Assembly (NCBI GenBank): GCA_002407865.1
Contig: DHPI01000054.1
Location: 42,279 to 57,655, forward strand
From: Spirochaetia bacterium UBA5368
GTDB taxonomy: Bacteria; Spirochaetota; UBA4802; UBA5368
Direction of reading: 5' to 3'
Length of the DNA stretch: 15,377 nucleotides
The first letter of the stretch is position 1, and every line of letters starts with the position of its first letter. The position numbers and the translations under genes are program-made. Below are positions 1 to 7,516 of the stretch, in pieces. The notes under the pieces were generated by a model that was given only the letters and a program-made list of their open reading frames with translations, ran no database searches and was not told the DNA's origin.

Positions 1-1
1 G

Positions 2-100
2 ATTGCGTATTGTGGGTTGGCCTGCGGCGCATTTTTTGTTTCCGGGGATACGCTTAACGAAAACCTCGCAAGCGCCGTTGCGCTTATCTTTGGAGCTTGA
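2..100 (+). CDS. Possible C-terminal end of a membrane protein cut by the window edge
   Basis: An open frame enters from the left edge and runs 32 codons to a TGA at 98-100. The peptide is rich in small and hydrophobic residues (Ala, Gly, Phe, Val, Leu) and ends in LIFGA, as the last helix of an integral membrane protein might. No family can be named from so short a piece. A short inverted repeat (70-75 with 80-85) lies inside it. The reading frame could be fortuitous, so the call is tentative. Confidence 0.3.
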   Translation: MAYCGLACGAFFVSGDTLNENLASAVALIFGA

Positions 101-358
101 CCTGTCGAAGCGTTCAAGAGAAATCTATTAATTTGATAAATCATATTGTAATTCATGAAATAAATGTCGATTATTAACTATGATAAATCATTTGCCTGAA
201 GATTTTATTATCTATGCCGGCGCTGGATTGTCAGCGTCATTTCAGGTGAATATTTTATCTGGCGTTTGCAGCGGCAATCCTGACAACTGAATATATTTCG
301 AAATCTGAAAATTGAAATTATTTTCGCTTCATTAAACAAACGATAAAAAGGGTGCACA
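101..358. promoter_or_regulatory. AT-rich leader upstream of the antiporter gene
   Basis: No convincing gene is seen in this stretch. It holds two copies of the dyad TGATAAATCA (134-143 and 181-190). A possible sigma-70-like promoter has TTGTCA at 228-233 and TATTTT at 251-256, with a 17-base spacer. Both promoter boxes are imperfect, so the promoter is a weak call. The position of the two dyads upstream of it would suit an operator or activator site. Confidence 0.35.
134..191. repeat. Two direct copies of an 11-bp element containing a dyad
   Basis: TGATAAATCAT occurs at 134-144 and again at 181-191, with starts 47 bp apart. Each copy contains TGAT-AA-ATCA, a 4-bp inverted repeat around a 2-base centre. 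The spacing is about four and a half helical turns. This looks like paired regulator-binding sites, but in such AT-rich DNA chance cannot be excluded. The centre is too short for the FNR/CRP consensus, which has four or more central bases. Confidence 0.35.
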
Positions 359-2218
359 GTGATGGGTAATAAAAAAAACATACCGCATTTGCTGTCGTGG
401 TATCTTTTCAGCGCAATTTTCATTATGCTAATATTTTTAACTCCTCTTGTGGCGGAAGGCGTTGAAGGCAACGGTCATGGAAATGTTATTGCAAGTGTCG
501 GTATCGCTATACTGGCCGCCACGATTATGGCATATATCGGACATGCGTGCAAGCAACCCTTGTTGCTTGCCTACATCGCAGCCGGTGTTTTGATTGGTCC
601 AGGGGTCGGATTTGGAATAATCAAGAATACTAACGAAATTCAAACAATTTCGGAATTCGGGCTTATACTTCTTCTCTTTTTAATAGGTCTTGAAATTGAT
701 ATTAAAAAATTGAAAGAAGCCGGGAAATCATTGATAGTCAGCGGTCTTTCACAATTTCCCATAACAGCCGTTATCGGCGTTGGTTTCTTTCTTCTGCTGG
801 GGTATGCCTTTAGCGCTGAGGAGTATAATCTTGTATACCTGGCCGCATGCTGCAGTTTAAGCAGTACCGCTATTGTTGTAAAACTTTTGTACGGCAAATT
901 CGAGTTAGATACGTTGGCAGGCAGAATAACGCTTGGTATTCTCGTATTTCAAGACATATGGGCAATTGTATTGTTGGGAATTCAACCAAATCTGGCAAAT
1001 CCCGATATATTTCAAATACTGCTGTCTTTCGGAAAAGGGTTTTTACTCGTGTTTCTCAGTATGATGATCAGCAAATTTATATTGCCGCGTGTATTTACGT
1101 CAATAGCCAAAGTGCCGGAACTTGTTCTGATATCGTCTCTTGGCTGGTGTTTTTTAATCTGCGGGGCGGCCGCATACTTTAATCTGTCAATCGAGATGGG
1201 AGCATTGATAGCCGGGATTGCGATATCCACCTTCCCTTACAATCTTGATGTGATCGCCAAAGTCGTCAATATACGGGATTTTTTTGTAACGCTCTTTTTT
1301 GTTTCACTGGGTATGCAGATACCAAATCCTTTTGCCGATACATCCATACTCGTAACAGCCGCAATTGCGTCGGCATTTTTAATAGGATCACGCTTTCTGT
1401 CAATTTTTCCAGTGCTCTACATATTAAAAAACGGTTTACGGGTTAGCTTGCTGACCTCGATAAATTTATCACAAATCAGCGAATTCTCACTCGTGATCGC
1501 TTCACTCGGCGTGGCTGCCGGCCACATAACTCAGGATACGCTTTCTATTATAATATTCATTTTTGTCATAACTTCTATTATTTCAACGTATATGATAAAG
1601 TATAATGATTCGATTCAAAAAAATTTGGCCACTATCCTTAAAAAAATCGGATTTAAAGACGTGCCATCGGACGTACGGGAAGAGAAAATATCCTCAGGCA
1701 AAGAAATTGCACTGCTTGGATTTCACCGTACCGCAGGTTCTTTACTGTACGAAATATTGAATACTGAAAATAAATACGGCATCCCCTTGAAGGATAAACT
1801 CGTCGTTATCGACTTTAATCCCGAGGTTCGTGAATCTCTCCAGAGCATGGGAATAAAAGTCAACTACGGGGATATAAGTCATCTTGACACGCTCCATCAT
1901 GCTGGAATTCATGACGTTAAAATAGTAATATCCACAATCCCTGATACAATACTTGTTGGGACCGATAATTTAACAATAATACGTCACATGAAAGAAATAT
2001 GTCCTGACGCGAAAATAATTGTAACGGCTGAAAGCACCGAACGGGCGTTGAAGATGTATGCCGAAGGAGCAGATTATGTTTTCGTTCCTCGAATACTGGC
2101 CGCCAAAAATATCATGACAATGGTTGATCTGATATTGCAAAATAAGCAAAGTGAGATGTCGGTTCTCGTAAATAAAGATATTGAAATGCTTCACGATCGC
2201 ACTGAAATTATACGGTAA
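359..2218 (+). CDS. CPA2-family cation:proton antiporter with RCK (TrkA-N) domain
   Basis: An integral inner-membrane antiporter exchanging K+ or Na+ for H+, of the KefB/KefC-like class, in pH or cation homeostasis. The 619 residues fall into three parts: a signal-like hydrophobic N-terminus (about 11-32), a multi-helix exchanger domain (about 43-415), and a cytoplasmic Rossmann-like RCK/TrkA-N domain (about 448-595). Family landmarks are FLIGLEID (107-114), LSSTAIVVKLL (167-177) and FQDIWAIVLL (197-206), whose Asp199 matches the conserved QD of the transport site. The RCK nucleotide loop reads GFHRTAG (454-460), so two of the three usual glycines are replaced. The start is GTG at 359 or ATG at 362; no strong Shine-Dalgarno sequence is present. 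The gene is markedly AT-rich compared with its right-hand neighbours, suggesting a different history. The family is secure; the exact ion is not. Confidence 0.9.
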   Translation: MMGNKKNIPHLLSWYLFSAIFIMLIFLTPLVAEGVEGNGHGNVIASVGIAILAATIMAYIGHACKQPLLLAYIAAGVLIGPGVGFGIIKNTNEIQTISEFGLILLLFLIGLEIDIKKLKEAGKSLIVSGLSQFPITAVIGVGFFLLLGYAFSAEEYNLVYLAACCSLSSTAIVVKLLYGKFELDTLAGRITLGILVFQDIWAIVLLGIQPNLANPDIFQILLSFGKGFLLVFLSMMISKFILPRVFTSIAKVPELVLISSLGWCFLICGAAAYFNLSIEMGALIAGIAISTFPYNLDVIAKVVNIRDFFVTLFFVSLGMQIPNPFADTSILVTAAIASAFLIGSRFLSIFPVLYILKNGLRVSLLTSINLSQISEFSLVIASLGVAAGHITQDTLSIIIFIFVITSIISTYMIKYNDSIQKNLATILKKIGFKDVPSDVREEKISSGKEIALLGFHRTAGSLLYEILNTENKYGIPLKDKLVVIDFNPEVRESLQSMGIKVNYGDISHLDTLHHAGIHDVKIVISTIPDTILVGTDNLTIIRHMKEICPDAKIIVTAESTERALKMYAEGADYVFVPRILAAKNIMTMVDLILQNKQSEMSVLVNKDIEMLHDRTEIIR

Positions 2219-2523
2219 CCTTTATTGTATGGGCTCATTCTGCATGCGCCCGCCTTTTTGCTGTACGGGCGCGTCACTTCATATAATAATGAGACGATGG
2301 AAAAAGTAACAGATGCTTCATGGAATACTATTTACCATTCATTATTACGCATCGGGTAACGTAGATACGATGACGCCAGCAACTGAGATTGGCTTAGAGG
2401 GCTCAGAGATCTTTCAACGCTGCGGTGGCATGTCATCATTCGGTTGTATTTGCGCTCAATAACATTTCATTTGGTTTTCTCGGTTGGAACTATTGATCGC
2501 GGTTATTTTTTGGGCAGTTTTCC
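2219..2523. other. Convergent intergenic region with no gene seen
   Basis: These 305 bases separate the 3' ends of the antiporter and the PLP-enzyme gene. I see no credible coding frame. The only clear structure is the GC-rich inverted repeat at 2246-2272; the rest is mixed, moderately AT-rich sequence. Confidence 0.6.
2246..2272. terminator. GC-rich hairpin after the antiporter gene
   Basis: GCGCCCG at 2246-2252 pairs perfectly with CGGGCGC at 2266-2272 around a 13-base loop. It lies 28 bases after the antiporter stop, in the spacer between convergent genes. No T-run follows on the + strand, so intrinsic termination would be inefficient; it may instead stabilise the mRNA 3' end. Confidence 0.4.
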
Positions 2524-3648
2524 TCACACCTCCGTTTCGGGGACCTCGAACGCCCATTGCAGTTCTTCCGGCAGGTCGCGGTAATCCACTGCGCCGGCTT
2601 GCGCGCTCAGGTCGACCGAGTTGTAGGTGTGCCAGTAGAGTATAGTATCGCGTCGATGTGCCGGGTCCTTGATAAAATCCATCACCGCCGCGAAGGTCTT
2701 CGCGGTGTATGTGGGATCAAGCCGCACCTTCTCCTTTGCGCCGAGCATGGTCATCGCTTTGCGGCATTCCGGGGTGGGGCAGCCGTAGCCGTTGCCGAAG
2801 TACTGGCCGAGTACGCGGGGCTCGGGGATTTGTATGTCGGGAATTTCGGGTGAGCGCCGGCGCAGCAGCCTGTGGGTTTGTTTCGCCAGTGCGCGGACTG
2901 CTTTCGGGTTGGCGATGTTGATCGGCCCCAGCGTGTCGGCCGATACCCTGACGCCAATCACCTCGGCGTTGATGCCCGTCAGGAGCGTTCCCAGCAGCAG
3001 CCCCGCCATTGTGCCGTTCGAGCCGAGCGGGCAGAAGATGTACCGCGGCGGCGGCATCTCGCCGGCGTCTATTTGGCGCTTTAATTCGAATACCGCGTTT
3101 ACCACGCCCACGGTGCCCAGCGGTGACGACCCCCCGGCGTAGAGAATGTACGCTCCCGGATGCGTCAGCCGTTCCACGGTGTTTAGCATAACGCCGGTAC
3201 GGAGTATTGTTTTGTAGTACGCCATCTGCGCGCCATATTTCTGAAAGAGCAGCAGGTTGCGCTTTACATAGCTTGTTACCGGCTGGTCGAAGAGCAGCAA
3301 CCTGCACGCAAGACCCAGATGATGGCAGAACATCGCCGTGGCCAGGCCGTGGTTGGTGCCGATGCCCCCCATGGTGATCACCATGTTCTTCCGCCCGGCC
3401 ATCGCGTCGGCTAACGTGAACTCGAGCTTGCGCACCTTGTTGCCGCCGTAGATGGGCGACGATTCATCTTCGCGCTTTATCCAGAGGTGTGAGTGCCCCA
3501 TGTGGGCGAGCCTGTGCACCCGCGTGGGGTATGTGCCAAGCGGCAGCCAGCTGATACGGCCGATGAGGCCGGGGTAGTGTTGAAACAGAAGCGGCGTGTC
3601 CGAATGTGCGCCGCCCAGCTGCGTGCGTTTCGATGGTGTTCTTTTCAT
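2524..3648 (-). CDS. PLP-dependent ACC deaminase / D-cysteine desulfhydrase-like protein
   Basis: A 374-residue cytoplasmic enzyme of the tryptophan-synthase-beta (fold type II) PLP superfamily, closest in motifs to 1-aminocyclopropane-1-carboxylate deaminase and D-cysteine desulfhydrase. The PLP lysine is Lys71 in YGGNKVRKLE (67-76). GSNGTMAGL (209-217) is the phosphate-binding loop and AGGSSPLGTVG (171-181) matches a further family block. Other blocks deviate: the usual GG-x-Q-S-N-H becomes GGIGTNH (94-100), and the C-terminal HTGG-type motif becomes HTYN (340-343). True ACC deaminase activity is therefore doubtful; lyase or deaminase chemistry on another small amino acid is more likely. 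The ATG overlaps the permease stop by 4 bp (ATGA, 3645-3648), so the two are translationally coupled, and the permease may import its substrate. Confidence 0.85.
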   Translation of the reverse strand: MKRTPSKRTQLGGAHSDTPLLFQHYPGLIGRISWLPLGTYPTRVHRLAHMGHSHLWIKREDESSPIYGGNKVRKLEFTLADAMAGRKNMVITMGGIGTNHGLATAMFCHHLGLACRLLLFDQPVTSYVKRNLLLFQKYGAQMAYYKTILRTGVMLNTVERLTHPGAYILYAGGSSPLGTVGVVNAVFELKRQIDAGEMPPPRYIFCPLGSNGTMAGLLLGTLLTGINAEVIGVRVSADTLGPINIANPKAVRALAKQTHRLLRRRSPEIPDIQIPEPRVLGQYFGNGYGCPTPECRKAMTMLGAKEKVRLDPTYTAKTFAAVMDFIKDPAHRRDTILYWHTYNSVDLSAQAGAVDYRDLPEELQWAFEVPETEV

Positions 3649-5006
3649 TGGCCTATCCAGTCCTCGCGTTGTGTAAGCTCGTTGAGGTCGATGCCCCGAG
3701 ACAAAAGGTAGCGTTTACGCAACAGATAGTATAGTACGGCGCTGAGAATGAAAAGCAGAAAAAATCCGATTTTAAAAGGCGACCTGAGATCGGCCAGTAT
3801 CATGGTGCAGAAAAAAAATATTGTGATGAAGCCGACGATGGGGCAGAACCATAACCAGAATCCCTTCAGCTTGAACCCCGACGCGGCGTATTGTGCGGGG
3901 TATCGCGATGGAAGCCGCAGCGCCGCGATAAGCAGCGGCAGAAATATGATAATGCCGCCCAGCGCGGAGTACGACGCGAACGTTTCCAGCGACAGCCCCG
4001 ATAGAATGCCGACGATTGAGAGCACCCATATGATGGCGAAGAGAATATGCGCTGTGCCGAAGCGCCGGTTTATTTTTCCGAGAAACGTCGGCAGCAGGCC
4101 GTCGCTGATGATGATGAGCAGCGATTTGGTGCCCACGATGAAGAGCGCGTTCAGCGTGGTGGTCAGCGCGAGCACCGCGCCGCACGACACGAAGAACAGC
4201 ATCCCCCCGCTCCCGAGGAACGTGCGTCCAGCCGCAATCAGCGGCTCCGGCGATCCCGCACTCTGTGCCCACGGTACGGCGCCGACGGCGGCGAACGCGA
4301 TGAGGAGGTAGACGACAGTCACAACGGGAAAGGTGATAAAATACGCGCGCGGAATCACCCGGCCCGGATTTTTTATCTCCCCCCCGAGCTCGATAATGCC
4401 GTTTGCCCCGAGGTAGGTGAAGGTCAAAAGCGCCACGCCCAAAAAGAGGCTGCCGCATCCCTTCTGAAAGAAGCCGTTCAAATATTCGGGATGGAAATGG
4501 GTAAGGCCGCTTCCCGAAAAGAAGAGCAGCGCCGCGATCATGAGGATAACCATTATTCCCTGCACCTGCGCCGCAAGCTTGACCCCCAGCACGTTCACGA
4601 TGAAGAAAAAAGTGATGAGGGCAATGGCGAAGACTTCGACGTTGGCGCCGGGAAAAAAAACCTTCACATAGTGTGCGCAGGCGATGCTGTACAGGGGTAT
4701 CTGTCCAAAGAACGTCGCCAGTATGTATACCCACAGCCCTGTGAAGGTGAATCCGGGAGACACCATCCTGCTTGGATATTTGTAATTGCCGCCCGTCGAG
4801 GGAATGGCCGAGCCCAGCATGGCAAGTGGCAGCATGCTGAGAAATACAGGTATCACCGCGAGGGCATAGGCGAGCGGAAGCGCAGGCCCGACTATTTTCA
4901 GCACAATGCCGGTAAAAACAAAGATGCCGCCGCCGATTGTGCATCCGACGGCGATACATGTGACCTCGGGGAGGCCGAGCACTCGTTTCAGCCCGTTGAT
5001 TGCCAT
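3645..5006 (-). CDS. APC-superfamily amino-acid permease
   Basis: A 453-residue inner-membrane transporter with about 12 hydrophobic helices, importing an amino acid or amine by proton symport or exchange. The APC signature is clear: TM1 carries AVGCTIGGGIFVFTG (19-33) with the unwound GGG substrate loop. STGGNYKYPSR follows TM2, and the sixth-helix region contains FTYLGANGIIELGGE followed by KNPGRVIPRAY. Length is typical of the family. A weak AGGA-type ribosome binding site lies about 11 bases before the ATG. The gene is 44 bp downstream of the extended epimerase frame and overlaps the PLP-enzyme gene by 4 bp, so it is central in the operon. The substrate is unknown. Confidence 0.9.
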   Translation of the reverse strand: MAINGLKRVLGLPEVTCIAVGCTIGGGIFVFTGIVLKIVGPALPLAYALAVIPVFLSMLPLAMLGSAIPSTGGNYKYPSRMVSPGFTFTGLWVYILATFFGQIPLYSIACAHYVKVFFPGANVEVFAIALITFFFIVNVLGVKLAAQVQGIMVILMIAALLFFSGSGLTHFHPEYLNGFFQKGCGSLFLGVALLTFTYLGANGIIELGGEIKNPGRVIPRAYFITFPVVTVVYLLIAFAAVGAVPWAQSAGSPEPLIAAGRTFLGSGGMLFFVSCGAVLALTTTLNALFIVGTKSLLIIISDGLLPTFLGKINRRFGTAHILFAIIWVLSIVGILSGLSLETFASYSALGGIIIFLPLLIAALRLPSRYPAQYAASGFKLKGFWLWFCPIVGFITIFFFCTMILADLRSPFKIGFFLLFILSAVLYYLLRKRYLLSRGIDLNELTQREDWIGQ

Positions 5007-5050
5007 AGTTGCGGATATCCTTTCATTCTCTGTGTTATACGTATGCGTGA

Positions 5051-5155
5051 TCAGAGGCGCCCTTTTTCAGTAAACCATGCGACGGCGCGTTCGATGCTGT
5101 GTTCCACGGGCGTCTGTGGCAGCCCGAGTTCCCTGATCGCCTTGGCGCAGTTTCA
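5051..5155 (-). other. C-terminal coding continuation of the epimerase beyond an in-frame TGA
   Basis: Translating on in the same frame through the TGA at 5153-5155 gives 33 further codons to a second TGA at 5051-5053. They include AKAIRELGLPQTPVEHSI and end AWFTEKGRL. This matches the conserved C-terminal tail of HpnA/dihydroflavonol-reductase-like proteins, where an aromatic-D-C/S-S-K-A-x-R-E-L-G block precedes a final amphipathic helix. The extended protein would have 327 positions, the usual family length. The segment is either the lost end of a recently broken gene, the result of a one-base error, or part of a recoded protein. Confidence 0.7.
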
Positions 5156-6034
5156 CCACGAGTAGTGGCTTCCCACGCGCACCCATGCGGCCGTGTTGAG
5201 GGGCTCTTTGCCGGTGATGCGCGCCAGGAGCTCATAGGCGTATCCGGACTGCACCGCCATAAATACGGGAAATTTTATCCGCGGCGATTTCCCCGCGCCT
5301 GCCGTGGTTACGATCATGTCGAAGAATTCCTTCATGGTGACGTTGCGGTTTCCGAGGATATATTTCTCGCCGCGGCGTCCGCGATCGAGCGCGTTCACAA
5401 TCCCCTTCGCGCAGTCGTCCACATCGATCAGATTGAGTCCGCCGTCAATGTAGCCCGGCAAAAGCCCCTTTATAATGTTAATGATGATCGCGCCCGACGG
5501 TGTAGGCTTTATGTCGCGCGGGCCGATGGGCACGCTTGGGTTTACGATGACCACCGGCAGGCCTTTGGCGGCGAACTCGAGCGCAGATTGCTCGGCCTGA
5601 TATTTCGAGATATAATAATGGTCTTTCGTCGATGCCATGTTGAATTCGGCGTGCTCGTCGGCGGGCGTCGCGCCATGTGCACCCAGCGCCGCGGTCGAGC
5701 TCACGTATACGATCTTCTTTATCCCGGCGTCCCTGCATGCCGTCAGCACTTTCCACGTGCCATTGACATTGACTTTGTACATCAGATTCGGATCTTTGAG
5801 CCAGATTGCGTAGATGGCCGCGAGGTGTATCACGCGGTCGCATCCCTTGAGGGCCCGCCGAACTGAATCGACGTCGGTCACGTCGCCGTAGGCGTAATCG
5901 ACTTTTAAGCCGCCAAGGTTCGACAGGTCGCTGCTTTTTCTTACCAGGCACCTGACCGCCTTTTTTTGTGCCGCAAGCTGGCGCACCACAGCGGAGCCGA
6001 TAAATCCTGTCGCGCCGGTCACAAGTGTTTTCAT
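5153..6034 (-). CDS. NAD(P)-dependent epimerase/dehydratase, HpnA/DFR-like, with premature TGA
   Basis: An extended short-chain dehydrogenase that oxidises or reduces a hydroxyl/ketone on a sugar, sterol-like or flavonol-like substrate. The N-terminal Rossmann motif is TGATGFIG (6-13), the catalytic triad is in SST (112-114) and YYISK (Y140, K144), and NPSVPIGPRDIKPTPSG (165-181) plus NLIDVDDCAKGIVNALDRG (201-219) match the HpnA/dihydroflavonol-4-reductase group. GGAGG at 6041-6045, 6 bases before the ATG, fixes the start, and the gene begins 15 bp after the oxidoreductase stop. The frame ends at residue 293 (HYSW-stop), although family-like sequence continues in frame for 33 more codons. If the stop is real, the last helix is missing but the active site is complete, so function may or may not be kept. 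Confidence 0.85.
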   Translation of the reverse strand: MKTLVTGATGFIGSAVVRQLAAQKKAVRCLVRKSSDLSNLGGLKVDYAYGDVTDVDSVRRALKGCDRVIHLAAIYAIWLKDPNLMYKVNVNGTWKVLTACRDAGIKKIVYVSSTAALGAHGATPADEHAEFNMASTKDHYYISKYQAEQSALEFAAKGLPVVIVNPSVPIGPRDIKPTPSGAIIINIIKGLLPGYIDGGLNLIDVDDCAKGIVNALDRGRRGEKYILGNRNVTMKEFFDMIVTTAGAGKSPRIKFPVFMAVQSGYAYELLARITGKEPLNTAAWVRVGSHYSW

Positions 6035-6049
6035 GTGTCGCCTCCCGTA

Positions 6050-7366
6050 TTATTTCTTTTTCAGCAGCATGCGGGACAGGCGTTTACCCATCCCGATAAT
6101 GGTGAGCACTGTCGGCCGGTCGAGTGATTCGGGAAATGTGCTGGCGTCGCAGACGTAAAGCCCGTCAAGCTCGGTTTTCAGGTTTGTATCAAGCATCTCG
6201 CCGATGCGCACCGTGCCGCTGGGGTGCGTGCCCATGAGGGGGCGCATGAATATCGATGAGGGGTGCGCCCCCGCCTCGATGAGGATTCTCTCGCACGCGG
6301 CACGCGCCCGCAAGAGGCGTGCGGAATCCTTCTGCGTGAGTGGCTTCGATATCTTTCCGTTCGGGTACACGCCGCCGGAGATGTCGTCTTTCAGCTTGAT
6401 CATTACGCCAAGAATGTTGCCCCACTTTGGCCACCGGAGGGCGTGTTGTATGCCGACCCGCACCGCGCCCAGCGGGTAGAGCAGCCACGGGTCAATGAGC
6501 GTGGAAAGCATGTAACCGTCTTCGTCGTTTTCCCACGACCATGTCATGGGCGGCTCCTTGCCGATGCCCCTGTCTTTAATAAACCCATACACCATGACCG
6601 TGACGTCCATCGCCATGCCGCTGCCTGCCTGCTTGAAGCCAGACTGCTGCAAAACGCGCGGGGTGCCGATCCCCCCTGCGGCAAGTACAACGAATGGGGC
6701 AGTGGCGGTAACGCGTGCTGCGCCCATTGTTCCCTGAACGCCGTGTGCGCGGCCGCCGTCTTTCAGTATGCGCTCAATTTTTGCGCCGGTAAAGAGGTGC
6801 GCCCCGTTGTGCATGGCCTCGTCGATCCATTCGGCGGCGTTCCACTTGGCGTTGCAGCGGCATCCAAGCATACAGGCGGCCGTGCAGTTGAATTTTTTGC
6901 TTCGCGACGGATTCATAAATTTCGGCTGGGGAAACCATTCGTATCCCAGCGCGCCGGCTGCCTCGGCGATGCGCGTCGACGCCGTGCCGCGCAGCTCCGG
7001 CGGCAGCGGCTGGATGCCGAGCTCCTTTATTGTTTCGCTTACCTCGGCGTCGATGTTGATGCCATATTTCTTTCTCAACCAGGGGGGCGGCGGGGCTGCA
7101 CACCCGCAGTACATGCTCGTGGCGCCGCCCACCATAATGGGGCTGATGATGTTGAGCCCCTCCTGTGTAAAGAGAAAGCTCATTTTGTCGGAATATGCGA
7201 TTGCCCCCGGGTAGGTGCCATAATAGAACCGGCCCCTGTGGTCGTGCCCGCGTTCAAAGATAATCACCTTTTTCCCGGCTTTTGAAAGCTCCCGGGCGAC
7301 GGTAGCGCCACCGGGGCCGCTGCCGACGATGATGACATCCGCCGAAAGGGAAATGTTTGCCGCCAT
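6050..7366 (-). CDS. GMC-type FAD-dependent oxidoreductase
   Basis: A 438-residue flavoprotein, probably an alcohol or sterol-like dehydrogenase/oxidase of the BetA/GMC superfamily. The FAD-binding motif is GSGPGG (15-20), with the ribose-binding glutamate in IFERG (36-40); a second FAD block is LAAGGIGTPRVLQQSG (228-243). The C-terminus has GTHPSGTVRIGE (379-390), DGLYVCDAST (401-410) and RPTVLTIIGMGKRL (417-430), the substrate/FAD end of GMC enzymes. Cysteines cluster at CTAACMLGCRC (161-171) and MYCGC (86-90). The frame is open further upstream, but the ATG at 7366 is chosen because the Rossmann motif follows at once and GGGGG (7374-7378) lies 7 bases before it. It is the first gene of the four-gene minus-strand operon. 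The substrate is unknown. Confidence 0.88.
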   Translation of the reverse strand: MAANISLSADVIIVGSGPGGATVARELSKAGKKVIIFERGHDHRGRFYYGTYPGAIAYSDKMSFLFTQEGLNIISPIMVGGATSMYCGCAAPPPPWLRKKYGINIDAEVSETIKELGIQPLPPELRGTASTRIAEAAGALGYEWFPQPKFMNPSRSKKFNCTAACMLGCRCNAKWNAAEWIDEAMHNGAHLFTGAKIERILKDGGRAHGVQGTMGAARVTATAPFVVLAAGGIGTPRVLQQSGFKQAGSGMAMDVTVMVYGFIKDRGIGKEPPMTWSWENDEDGYMLSTLIDPWLLYPLGAVRVGIQHALRWPKWGNILGVMIKLKDDISGGVYPNGKISKPLTQKDSARLLRARAACERILIEAGAHPSSIFMRPLMGTHPSGTVRIGEMLDTNLKTELDGLYVCDASTFPESLDRPTVLTIIGMGKRLSRMLLKKK

Positions 7367-7516
7367 ACTGATACCCCCAGAGAGTGATCGGGCGCTTCTC
7401 GTGAGTGTATGTGCGAGCCATGCTGTCGCCGTGGGCAGAATGCGGTCAATCCGCGCCCGGAATGCAAATTTATGAAAGTGTATATATGTGAACGGTGAAA
7501 ATATCAAATATTTATT

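Noticed and set aside
70..85. Hairpin AAGCGC-CGTT-GCGCTT as a terminator
   Set aside because: It lies within the open frame at the left edge, 13 bases before its stop, and no T-run follows.
3772..4959. A 395-codon minus-strand frame inside the permease
   Set aside because: It is the shifted frame of the permease and Arg/His-rich throughout; the permease frame has clear helices and motifs.
5153..5155. TGA read as tryptophan genome-wide (alternative genetic code)
   Set aside because: The permease, PLP-enzyme and AAA+ genes end in TGA at sensible places, for example the 4-bp ATGA overlap at 3645-3648, so TGA is a normal stop here.
4047..5165. A 372-codon frame on the + strand
   Set aside because: It lies entirely antisense to the permease and the epimerase C-terminus, is full of charged low-complexity stretches, and has no family features. 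It is a GC-rich shadow.
5099..5866. A 255-codon + strand frame opposite the epimerase
   Set aside because: Antisense shadow of a gene with full SDR motifs.
6263..7285. A 340-codon frame on the + strand
   Set aside because: It is antisense to the GMC oxidoreductase, whose motifs are unambiguous; its own translation is rich in Arg, Ala, Gly, Val and His with no recognisable domain.
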